Shown here piece by piece: positions 23,108 through 33,309 of a stretch of 64,000 nucleotides of DNA; the stretch's first letter is position 1; every line of letters starts with the position of its first letter. The notes under the pieces are model-generated. The model had not been told where the DNA came from, did not search any database, and saw only the letters and a list, made by a program, of their open reading frames with translations. Source of the stretch: Atherix ibis. Taxonomy: Eukaryota > Arthropoda > Insecta > Diptera > Athericidae. The stretch spans positions 41,952,811 through 42,016,810 of the forward strand of contig OY282605.1 of assembly GCA_958298945.1 (NCBI GenBank), written 5' to 3'. Made by a program: the position numbers and the translations under genes.

Positions 23108-23518
23108 CCAATTTTAGTTGAATAAATTAATTTCTTAATTTATTTATCACTAACTTATCATACTACCCTATAACTAATCCATAACAGAGAAATCAAGATC
23201 ACATTTTTCAAAAAGTCTTACATTATTTGTCACAAAAAATAGAAAAGTGCCATTATTCCAGCTAATTTTTCAGGCTGCAATTAAAAAATAACTAGTCCCT
23301 AAAATAAAATAAAAATTTGGACGATATTTAATTCGAATCCCATAGTAAGAACCTCTTCCAAAGTTTAAACAAATTTCAAATATAATTATTACTAAACAAG
23401 TAATATAACCCACTAATTATTTACACGAACAGGTAATTAGCAAGCGATGAAATTTTGTATAATTTTCTAAATCATTAACTCTCACTACAACTTATATACT
23501 CGAAAATTTATATATTGT

Positions 23519-23559
23519 TGTAAAAGTTTACTACAACTTAGGAAATCGAAACATCAGTT
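23519..23559 (+). promoter_or_regulatory. Likely initiator region of DUF1091 gene C
   Basis: TCAGTT at 23554-23559 lies about 30 nt before the ATG at 23586. A poor TATA-like TGTAAAAG sits about 32 bases upstream, the spacing used in gene A. The block GAAACATCAGTTAATTG is echoed upstream of gene D as GAAACAGTGTTAATTG (about 28587). Confidence 0.45.
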
Positions 23560-23585
23560 AATTGTTGGCATTATTATTAACAAGT

Positions 23586-24343
23586 ATGAAAATATTGGTA
23601 TGGATGTTATGTGGTTTTACATTAATTGGGCAAATATGTTCTGAGGTAATATTAGCAAAAACAATAAAAAAAAAACAATATAAAAATAATTTTAATACTA
23701 AAGAAAACCAAATATACTAAGAGTAATTCTTTTTTTTATAATCCTTAATAAAACTATTGCTGATATGGCGAATTTGTAGGGACGTGTATGTGCGATAATG
23801 AAATCAATTAAGGTACAAAACTATCAGAATAGTATGATAGTCAGTCTAGTTAATTTGTCGAGTGTAACTCCAATTAGACTGAATCTGACACTGGAAGTTC
23901 GAAGCAAGGTACAGGAGCTTTTTGCCAATGTTCAAGTGATATTTCGTGCAGGAAAACGATCTTCAAAGCTAATCAATTTCAATTTGAACATTTGCAAATT
24001 TCTTGATGGCCGTGAACCAATAAGTGCTGTTAAAAATCTTTTGGGTAACGTCGTAGAGTATTTGGAAAAGTTAAAAAAATGCCCCATTAACAATGTAAGT
24101 TTTCTTTATTAACTTTCTATAAAAAAAAATGTCCTTGAACATAGAATGCAGTTTGAATTTTTTCATTAGGGAATTTATCGAAAAGAGGATATTTATTCAA
24201 CTGCGGGATTTGCATATATACCGAAAGGAGTCCTCTTAGTACGAATTTATGTTCAGCACGCTGGAAGGAAATTAGCAACTTATATAGAAATACAATTAAC
24301 TTATAGTGCATCAAAAAGTGGCAATTGTAGTGAATTTTTATGA
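23586..24343 (+). CDS. DUF1091-family secreted protein, gene C
   Basis: Exons 23586-23645, 23780-24094 (315 nt) and 24170-24343, all phase 0 with consensus GT/AG sites, giving 182 residues. Exon 1 is a signal peptide (MKILVWMLCGFTLIGQICSE). The mature protein has four conserved cysteines: GRVCA (24), NLNICKFLDG (92), KKCPINN (121) and GNCSEFL (178). The family block YIPKGVLLVRIYVQHAGRKL is in exon 3. AATAAA overlaps the stop codon at 24343-24348. It is very similar to D and E (for example MIVSLVNL, ELFANVQ.IFR.G.RSSKL), so these three are recent tandem duplicates. Predicted secreted; the exact role is unknown. Confidence 0.88.
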
Positions 24344-25380
24344 ATAAAATTTGTTTCTTTTTTCTTTTGAAAAAATAACTAACACGTAAATAAAATGAAA
24401 ATTTTTTCTTAGGTTAGTTCGGTTTTTATTTATTTTACTTTGGAACGATTCTTCAATTGTATTCAAAAATTTGAGAGTTGACATTTTAAAACACCCATTG
24501 ACATTTTTAAAGATCTTGTTGAAATTTTTTTAATGATATAATTATAACAGTACAGTAATTGTTAATGAAACTTTTTATAACGAGCAAACCATAAATCATG
24601 AACAAAGGGAAATATTTTGGTAAAAGATTTTTTACAGTATTTTAAATTTAAGAGATTGGATTGGAAAGGAATTTCAATAGCTTTAAATTGTATTTGAGTC
24701 ATTATACAGATTTATTAGATTTATTAATAGCTTAAGTAGTTTTTGATAATATTTTAGCTTCAAGTCTGTTTCGTCTCTTGTGAGAGCTCTATTATTTGAA
24801 TGAAAAATTTTGCCATTTTTATTATATAGGAATGAGTGAATTTCTATATAGATATAGGCAATATAAAAACACCTTTAATCATTTACCTTCTCCTGAAAGA
24901 TTTCCGATATAAGCTTGTTAATCTCTGGTAACTATTTAGACAGTTGCATGAAAATTCAAAATGACAGTTGCATCTGCGGAATTGTTGGTTATGGTATTGC
25001 GATTAATTGTGCTAATGTAGCTATAAAAATTATATAAAGATCATCACATTAGCTATAAGATAATAATATTAAATCGATAATAGTAACTATAATTTTATGA
25101 TAGCAGCTTCAGAAAAAACTGATTACAATAAATCAAGATCTTGTAAAATATTTTATTTATTCCAATTGATGAGTAAATCATTGTTCAGGCTAGTGATTTA
25201 TTGCTCGATCATGAGCAGCATGTTCTTTTTGGATTTATTATTCATTTACATCAATCAGATTTTTTCTCATCACCTTCAAAGTGGTCCGCTTAGGCAGCGA
25301 TACATCACCTTCACAGCAGTGCTGGATTTAATCGACTGAAATGTTCTCGGCTATACTCCTTTAGATACTATTGCTAATAC
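24344..25380. other. AT-rich intergenic DNA
   Basis: No gene seen between gene C and the duplicated repeat that begins near 25381. An 80-residue open frame at 25097-25339 has no recognisable features. Confidence 0.5.
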
Positions 25381-26260
25381 CAAGATGAGATCCTTTCAAG
25401 TATTTTTTGTTCTTGAGGAACAAAAGCAGTCACACAAACTAAATTCAGATGAGTAAAGAGACTGAAAGGCCTGAGAAATTCATTGTTGAATGCCTATCTG
25501 AGCAAGATGCGCCCTCCACTGCTTCTCAATCTTCACATCACTGACAGACCTTTCCTCATAATATAGAATGTTTCCTATAGGCTCTAAAAATCATTCGGAC
25601 TTATATCAGATTAAGAGGAAAACATATTTTTTCTGAGCTCTTCAAAAACGTCTTTATATATTCAACGTTAACCGACAATCTAGCCCTACCATCGCCCTCA
25701 CTCGTTCCATATTTTCATCAGTTTTCGATGTTGAGAAGCTTACTAGGCGATATTCGTCTTCCATTTCCACTCTTGATAGGAAATGTTCCCTATAGGCTTT
25801 TTACAACTTTCTTTCAAGTATTTTTTATTGTTGAGGAACAAAAGCAGTCACACGGACTAAGTTCAGATGAATAAAGAGGCTGAAGGACCCTGAAAAATTC
25901 ATTGTTGAATGCCTATCTGAGCAAGATGCGCCCTCCACTGCTTCTCAAACTTAATGTCACCGATAAACTTTTTCTCTTAATATAGAATGTTTCCAATAGA
26001 CTCTAAAAATCATACGGACTTACACATATAGCAGGTGAATAAGAAGAAATATTTTTTTTGAGCCCTTCAAGGACTTCTTTATAGATTCAATGTTCTACAT
26101 TTTCACCAGTTTTTGATGTTGAGAGAAATGTTCTACATTTTCACCAGTTTTTGATGAATACAAATGAAGAGTGGAAGTTCCATTTCCACTCTTCATTTGT
26201 ATTTTTACAACTTTTTGCGCAAGACAAACTCGCAGATTCGGTATTTTGATGGCATTTAGT
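25381..26260. repeat. Tandem duplication of a roughly 420-bp unit of unknown origin
   Basis: The sequence around TTGAGGAACAAAAGCAGTCA occurs at about 25412 and again at about 25834. Similarity continues through TGCCTATCTGAGCAAGATGC, the cysteine-poor CCACTGCTTCTCAA stretch and the ATATAGAATGTTTCC block, to GATGTTGAGA. Unit 1 is about 25381-25800 and unit 2 about 25801-26260. A weakly related stretch lies near 48770-48850. No coding frame survives in either unit. It may be non-coding flank of a retroelement or a MITE family. Confidence 0.7.
26090..26203. repeat. Short direct repeat followed by a perfect hairpin
   Basis: ATGTTCTACATTTTCACCAG continuing to GATG is repeated at 26090-26118 and 26128-26156. 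Immediately after it, 26157-26176 and 26184-26203 form an exact 20-bp inverted repeat with a 7-nt loop. Confidence 0.85.
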
Positions 26261-26673
26261 TATGCTATTCTATTTTTCGTAAGACCTTACAGAAATACAA
26301 CTTCACCTATTTGACTATCGTACAAAATGTGTGAAGATGAATTTCTTTTTCTCCAGAGCTCGTATTAGTTGAAAATTATTTAACAAAATTTGCTAGATCG
26401 CCCTTGTGATGCCGGTCCCATTATGTTTCTGCCATATTTTAATATAAATCTATTTAGTTGTTATTATTCAAAGGAATATCTTAGATTTAAATATTTTCTA
26501 TAGTGCTATTCTAAGCTTTTACAAAAATATATTGTATATTAAAATAAATTTTGCTTCTTTTGTAAAAAAATATATTTTATTACGTCATTTCAGCAGAGTT
26601 TAATAGTACCTCACTATTATGTGAGATCGGCGGTATGAATATTATATAAAACGGGACCAAAGATAAATGTGTA

Positions 26674-27941
26674 GTAAAAGGAAATCCATTATTTTTGCAT
26701 TAAATTGAAGGTTTTTTTGAGCATAGATAGAATGATGCGATTTAGGTCAAATATGCACCGTTTTGTTCGATAACTTGTTGTCATTTTGGAGGTAATTTCA
26801 TAATGCCTCTCTCATAGAAACCCTCGTCCCTATTGGCAAAAAACTGGGACTGTCGATTTTCACAATCTTCTCTTGAGGCGAATTTTTCACCTGCAAAATC
26901 ATTCGTCATAGATAGGAAGAGGTGGTAATCACTTGGTTCCAGGTCCGGACTATAAGGTGGATGCATAAGAACATCCCAACCAAGGTCCCGGAACTTCTGG
27001 CGAGTCACTATCGATGTATGCGGCCTGGCGTTGTCCTGATGGAACACAATTCCTCTCCTATTGACCAAAGCTGGCCGCTTCTGGGCGATTGCTTCTTTCA
27101 GACGGTCCAATTGTTGACAGTATAGGTCCGAATTAAGAGGTCGGCCGTAGGGGAGCAGCTCATAGTAGATGATTCCCTGCCAGTCCCACAAAACACACAG
27201 CAAAACCTTCCTGGTTGTCAATCCTGGCTTGACCACCGTTTGCGCCGGGTGACCGCGATTTGACCACGACCGTTGTTGCTTGACGTTGTCGTAAGTGACC
27301 CACTTTTCATCACCAGTAACCATCCGCTTCAGAAATGGATCGATATTGTTGCGATTCAGCAGTAATTCCCAGTGGAAATTCGGTCCATGAGGTTTTTTTG
27401 CGATAACTCGTGTGGCACCCATACATCGAGCTTCTTTTTGTATCCACCCTTATTTAAGTGGTTTCAAACGGTTTTTTGTGCAATGTTTAGCTCCTGGGCA
27501 ATCGAAACAGTGCTTACGTGACGGTCGGACTCGACGATTTCCATCATTTAAGCGACATTTTCGACAATTGGCCTTCCAGAGCGTGGTGCATCTTTGACAT
27601 CAAAATTACCGGAACAGAATCGACAAAACCATAATTTCGCGTAATTGGCTGTTACAGTATTAGGACCATAAACACTATTCACATTTTCAGCTGCCTGGCT
27701 TGCGTTTTCGCCTTTATCGAAGAAAAACTGTAAAATATGGCATATTTTCTCTTTGTTGGTGTCCATCTTTGACGCGTGCTAAAAAAATACTGAGTCAAGT
27801 AATTACAAAACTGTATCAGAAGCTTTTTTAGTACAAAATCTTATCTTTCTAACGCCATCTATTGCAACCCGTTCGCACGTTTACAACGGGAGATACAGAC
27901 CCCTAAAGCCATCTATTGGCAAATAATGGATTACTTTTTAC
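26674..27941 (-). mobile_element. F2 irritans-type mariner, copy b, full length but broken
   Basis: A 1268-bp element between TA duplications (26672-26673 and 27942-27943); termini read GTAAAAGGAAATCCATTATT and GTAAAAAGTAATCCATTATT. The minus strand gives MDTNKEKICHILQFFFDKGE near 27766, GPNTVTANYAKLWF, SGRPIVENVA then a stop, DRHVSTVSIAQELNIAQKTV then a stop, WVPHELSQKNLMDRIS, a frameshift, then an uninterrupted C-terminal half. That half holds TGDEKWVTYDNVK, VFHQDNARPH and HPPYSPDLEPSDYH, so all three catalytic Asp residues are present. Two stops and one frameshift prevent expression. The protein pattern is that of the irritans subfamily. Confidence 0.95.
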
Positions 27942-27943
27942 TA

Positions 27944-28623
27944 CACCTTTTTCTCAGGAACCCCAGGTTAGGTAGTAATTGGGGTGTTGTTAATATATTA
28001 ATTCAAAATATTATTTAAATTAATTCAAAATATTATATAATGGATTACTATTCTTGGATTTACGGACTATTTAAAAATAAATTTATTTATATTATGAAAA
28101 CAACATTAAGATACCAAGCTTATTTCAAAGTATTTATTTTTTGTAATTGACCTTGTGAAGAGGGATAATATTTATCAAATTTAAGCACTACAAATTTCTC
28201 TTTTCTAGTACGCTTTTAAGTCCATTTTCAACAAGTTTTTGTTTAATGATCCATAGTGCGACTTAAATATTTCTGAATTATTCTTATAGAAATGTGATTT
28301 TGAAACCAATTCCAAAGAGAGTAAATAAGATCCTAAATATATATAGTGGTGGTTTTGGAAGAATTTGAATGATTCCAAAATTCCCTTTCCATAAAATTAA
28401 CAACAGCTTTGCGTGTCTAAGCCAATGAAAATTAAATAATATTCCAGATAAATCATACTAGTCACGACACAGTAAATGACATACCAATAATTACATTAAG
28501 TATAATTATTTGGAAAAAAAAGAAATTTCTTTACAAATCATTAACTTTCTGTTTAAGGTCTAGTGAGATATGTGTTCTCGAAAATAGAAACAGTGTTAAT
28601 TGTGAGTTTTTGTATGAATAAGA
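27944..28623. other. AT-rich region upstream of DUF1091 gene D
   Basis: No gene. The block AGAAACAGTGTTAATTG at about 28586-28602 resembles the initiator region of gene C and probably lies at the start of gene D transcription. Confidence 0.4.
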
Positions 28624-29303
28624 ATGAAGTTGTTCTTATGGATTTTACTAATTTGTTCAGTAATTTTTGGAGTTCAGGTATAAGAACCAAAAGAAAAAAA
28701 TCATAATTCGAATAAGAATAATATTGGATATTTGTGCATTTTCAATAGGGACGAGTATGTGCAGTTATGAAATCGATCAATGTGAAAAACTATCAAAATG
28801 ACATGATAGTGAGCCTCACAAATTTGACACGTACAACCCCGATTAAGCTGAATTTAACATTGGAAGTTAAAAAGAATATTCCAGAACTTTTCGCAAATGC
28901 TCAGGCAATATTTCGAGGTGGACAACGATCTTCAAAGTTGGTTAATTTTACTATAAATATTTGCAAATTTCTGGATGGTACTGAACCTATAAGTGCAGTC
29001 AAAAGCCTAATGGGTAATGTTGTTCAATATTTGGAGAAATTAGGGAAATGTCCCATCAATCCGGTAAATGGAAAATTATTTAACTTTTTGTTTAAATACT
29101 AATTTTTTTAAAAAAATATTTTTTTGCAATAGGGAGTCTACAGAAAGGAAGATATTTCTACAGCACCACATTTTGGACTTTTACCAAGAGGAAAGCTTCT
29201 GGTGCGGATTTATATTTATCATGCTGGAAGGAAATTGGCAACTAGTATAGAAATCAACGTGTATTATAGCCTTTCAAGGAGCAGTATTTGTAATGATGTT
29301 TAA
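28624..29303 (+). CDS. DUF1091-family secreted protein, gene D
   Basis: Exons 28624-28677, 28749-29063 (315 nt) and 29133-29303, all phase 0, giving 179 residues. Signal peptide MKLFLWILLICSVIFGVQ. Conserved cysteines are at GRVCAVMKSI (22), FTINICKFLDG (90), GKCPINP (119) and SSICNDV (176). Exon 3 holds LLPRGKLLVRIYIYHAGRKL. N-glycosylation sequons occur in TNLTRT and LNLTLE. AATAAA follows at 29302-29307, overlapping the stop. It is closest to C and E. All splice sites are consensus and the frame is open, so it is likely functional. Confidence 0.88.
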
Positions 29304-29731
29304 TAAATAAATTATGGGGAAAAAATCCTTTTGTCTTTATTTTAGCAAATAAGAAAATTTGTTCTGTTAATACTCGATTATATGGTATATAAATTATTGT
29401 ATTTCGTAAAATTTTTTTCTTTATCTGTTCAAAGGGTAGATTTTTTCATTTTTTATTTTTAAAGAAAAAAAAACCACTCTAATAATTATATAGAAAGTCA
29501 TTATATTCACATTTGTATAATTATTAAAATTTTATTTAGTCAACAATGAATAAAACGCAGATTTTAAAAGTTTCAATATAGAAAAATAAATACAAATGAT
29601 TTCCAGTAAATGATAAGATTACTAATTATATATAATGTTAAGTTTTGATAAATAATTAACTTGTTGTTTAAATATTACTAAAAACAGATTGAGAAAATGA
29701 GTATTTATTGTAGTTAAGAGTAGTCTGAAGA

Positions 29732-30443
29732 ATGTTGTTGTTGATTTTATATATTTCTACACTAATTAGAGAATCAAATTCAAATGTAATAAAACAAATA
29801 GAAAATTTTAAATTATAAAAAAATTATTTTGTTTCCATTTTTAAGTTGTAGATAATTATAATAAATCCTTTTTATAGATACCAGTTTGTGCAATATTGAA
29901 ATCAGTAAAAGCACATAATTATCAGAATAATATGATAGTTCACCTTGTAAATTTGACCCGTGTAACACCAATCAAATTGAATTTAACAATTGAAGTGCGT
30001 GGACAAGTTTCGGAACTTTTTGGAAATGTTCAAATTATATTTCGAGGTGGTCGTCGGTCGTCCAAATTAGTTTATTTTTTTCTGTGGACGTTTGTAAATT
30101 CCTGGATGGACGTGAGCCGCTGAGTGCTTTTAAGTATGTTTTGGGAAATGTTGGTGAATACTTGAAAAACTTCAAAAAATGCCCCATCGATAAGGTTGTA
30201 GATTAAATGTTTCAGTATTTATTTAAATTTCTATATATTGCCTATGATTAATATAAAAATTTCTTCTAATAGGGAATTTATAGAAAGGAGGACATACATT
30301 CAGCCGTAGCGTTTGCGTTTGTACCAAGAGGAATGCTTCTGTCACGAATTTATGTTTATCATGTTGGAAGGAAGTTAGCAACTAATATCGAATTGAAAGT
30401 AGTTTATGCAAATTCGAAAAATGGCTCTTGTGATGGATTTTAA
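29732..30443 (+). pseudogene. DUF1091-family gene E, frameshifted
   Basis: Same layout as C and D: exon 1 29732-29785 (MLLLILYISTLIRESNSN), exon 2 29878-30194 and exon 3 30273-30443. Exon 2 is 317 nt instead of 315. The extra two bases lie near 30070-30095, where a T-rich run replaces the NFTIN block, and translation ends about 10 residues later at the TGA near 30120. After the insertion the other frame restores VCKFLDGREPLSAFKYVLGN, and the KKCPIDK block and exon 3 (FVPRGMLLSRIYVYHVGRKL) are well kept. The donor after exon 2 is AAG|GTTGTA, which is poor. Both defects point to recent loss of function, although a sequencing error in the T run would remove the first. Confidence 0.82.
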
Positions 30444-30554
30444 TAAAATTATTAGAAAATACTGAGACTTTACTTTTTTGTATGTTTTTGACTCAGTTTT
30501 TGGTGTAATCAAAATATTAGCTAAGCTTAAAAATCCAACTGAACATTTTCTCTC

Positions 30555-30965
30555 TTATTGGCCCATAAGTTTACTCTAAATTTTTGCCAAAATAGAGGGA
30601 AAATACGGAAATGCTATCCCCCATCTTTAGCTTGACTTTCAAAATAAACATTCCACTATCTGTCATCGTAATTTAATGACTTCCTCTCTTGACCAGAAAA
30701 AAATACTGCCAAGCCATATTTTTGGACTTACCCAAACATTTGATCAAGTATGGCATTCTGGTCTTAATGACTTCTCTGGAAGCTAAAGAAATTTTTTCCT
30801 ATCCCATAGTTTGTTGTAATTAAACTCTGAGTCTCGCATCGATATTTTCAAACAGATCGATAATATCAAAAATTTCAAAAATCGTCTATCCAAGCACGTG
30901 TTCCTCAAGGTAGTATCCTTGGTCCCCTATTCTATAACATATGTACTTATACATATTAATATTTT
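30555..30965 (+). mobile_element. Degenerate jockey reverse transcriptase fragment
   Basis: With several shifts and stops the plus strand reads SYWPISLLSIFAKIEGK, NKHSTICHR, SSLDQKKILPSHIFGLTQTF, WHSGLNDFSGS and a decayed GVPQGSILGP-like block (CCTCAAGGTAGTATCCTTGG near 30903-30922). It is a more decayed relative of the copy at 20857-22961. It ends just before the F4 mariner. Confidence 0.8.
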
Positions 30966-31016
30966 ATTCATATACCATCTTTCTGGTAGTAGCATAATTC
31001 CACGCTGATCAAATTG

Positions 31017-32103
31017 AATTATTGCTGGCAAAAAACTGATCCAAGTGATTTTTGTCCTCCTCATTTGAATTAAACGTTTTACCGTCTAAAAAAATTTGCA
31101 GGGACCGAAACAAATGCTAATCGGAAGGTGGTAGGTCTGGAATGTATGGTGGGAATGGCAGTAGATCCCATCCAATCTCTAAAAGCTATTGCCGAGTGGT
31201 CAAACTTGTATGTGGTCTCGCATTATCCTGTTGGAACACTATACCTTTACTATTGACCAATTCTAGCTTTTTTCTTTAAGTGAACCATTCAATTTGTCCA
31301 ACTGATGACAGTACACTTTAGAATTGGTCGTTGTCGGTAGAAGCTCAAAATAAACGATTCCTTTGAAATCCCACCAAACAGAAAACATAACCTCTTTTTG
31401 ATGATTATTGGCTTTCGAAGTGCTTTGAGCCGGTTTTTGCTTTTATAGTCCAGGATCTTTTGTGCTTAACATTATTGTAGACAATCCATTTCTCATCCCC
31501 AGTGATGATACGCTGCAAAAATGGATCCTTTTCTTGGCGTTTGAGAAGCAAATCACAAACGTCAATGCGACGGCACACATTTTTTTGAATAAGAAGATTA
31601 GGAACCCATATGTCGAGCTTTGAGATTAAACCTAGCCGTTTCAAATGATCATGAAGAGTCGAATTTAATAAATTTAATCTCTCAGCGATTATTTATATAT
31701 TAACCAATGTATTTATTGTGTCTTCATCAGCTGGAACTGGCCTTCCAGAACGTGGTGCATCTTCGAGATTAAAATTGCCGGATTGAAATTTTGCAAATCA
31801 GTTTTGGAACTGGCGCTCACTTAACACATCTTCTCCATACACATCGAATAATTTTTTTTCGTGCTTGAACAGCATTTTTATCTTTTCTATAGTAAAAAAG
31901 TAAAATATGCCAAAAATGCTGTTCTTCACGTTCCATATTTAAAAGGGTATCAACCAAAAACTAAAATGCAGAAGCAATTGAATTATTTTACAAGCAAGGA
32001 TTGCTATGTCAGCTGTCAAAATGCATATGATTATGTGGCTTAAGTATGAAGTTGGTTGTGAAAAAATACAATTAAGTTCTCTGTCACTTTCCGGACAACC
32101 CAA
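31017..32103 (-). mobile_element. F4 irritans-like mariner, copy a, 3'-truncated
   Basis: The 5' end on the minus strand lies next to TA at 32104-32105, terminal sequence TTGGGTTGTCCGGAAAGTGA. The minus strand encodes RSGRPVPADEDTINTLV, AERLNLLNSTLHDHLKRLGL, SKLDIWVPNLLIQKNV, DPFLQRIITGDEKWIVYNNV (first catalytic Asp), VFQQDNARPHTSLTTRQ and PPYIPDLPPSD. It is interrupted by several stops. The end near 31017 stops at NHLDQFFA, short of the transposase C-terminus and terminal repeat, against the jockey fragment upstream. Confidence 0.88.
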
Positions 32104-32105
32104 TA

Positions 32106-33309
32106 CTTCGACTAATATTAAAAACCTAATATCACCGTATGTCTATGGCACTACCATAGTAGCTTATCATAAAAATGCCATAATTTTAACTTCCTTGTAC
32201 GTAAAAAAAAAATAAACTTCAAATTATGTGTGGTTATATGGAAAATGATTAACCGTTAAAAAAGAAGTGAAATTGATAAAGTCATGCAATTGTACAGGTA
32301 AAAACTATCAATTTAACAGTTAAATTATTTAATAATAGAAATAATAGAAATATTTCCGCAGAGATACTTCTTCTGACTAGGGAAATGTTGGATTATTGGA
32401 AAGTAAAAGTTGTTTATTTATGCTCTTAAAACCAGATTCTTGATGAAAAATATCTTTAAATTACGATTAGCTTCAATGTAAAATTCATGTTAACTTTCTA
32501 ATCGTAATCTATGTACCGGAATATATTGTAATAATGGCGTATTTATTTGATAACTCAATAACTTCCTTAAATCATATTGAATATGAGAAAATATTGATTG
32601 ATGGTGAAATTTTAAATAAGCTATAATTTAACATCGGTAAAATTATTTAATAATTTTTAATAATACATTTTGAAGATGTTTATAAAAATAACGTGGTGTA
32701 AAACATGTAAAAAATATTATGTGCTTAGGGATATATGAGTAATTTTAATAGTTATTATTTCTGAAATAAAATACTGAATCTCCAGAAACTTGTGAGTATT
32801 TTTAAGAGAAATTTTTCATTTTATTTTGAATATGTAACTAAGTTTTATCAATATTAAAAGTAAAGTATTATTAAAAACTATTTTACACCACCTTTAGTAT
32901 TCTTACTCCAAATATCTTTTAGGGTCTAGAATAAAAAAAAATATCTTTTATGATCAAAAAATCTTTTTTAATAGGAACATACATTCTTTTCATTTTATTT
33001 ATTAAAATACTATAATATATAATATGACCAGAAATAATCTAATCAAAGATCAGTCTTTGCTGATTACTGAAAAATTATAGTTATTCTAAATTAAGGTTAT
33101 ATTCTACAATGATAAGTTTTAAATTTACTATACTATACTATAGGAAGCATAGTAAATTTAACTTTTCATCAAAGACAAATTTCTGCTCATATAAAGCGTG
33201 ATAATATCATCAACTACTTTGACTTATAGATAAATATGCTAAGCTTATAAAAAGCAACAGTTATAACATATTATTGTATTTAATGTGACTTATCTGTCAT
33301 TAAATATAA
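32106..33309. other. AT-rich DNA, no gene seen
   Basis: Nothing recognisable on either strand apart from A/T tracts. The composition changes abruptly at about 33310, where the R1-clade LINE 3' region begins. Confidence 0.55.
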
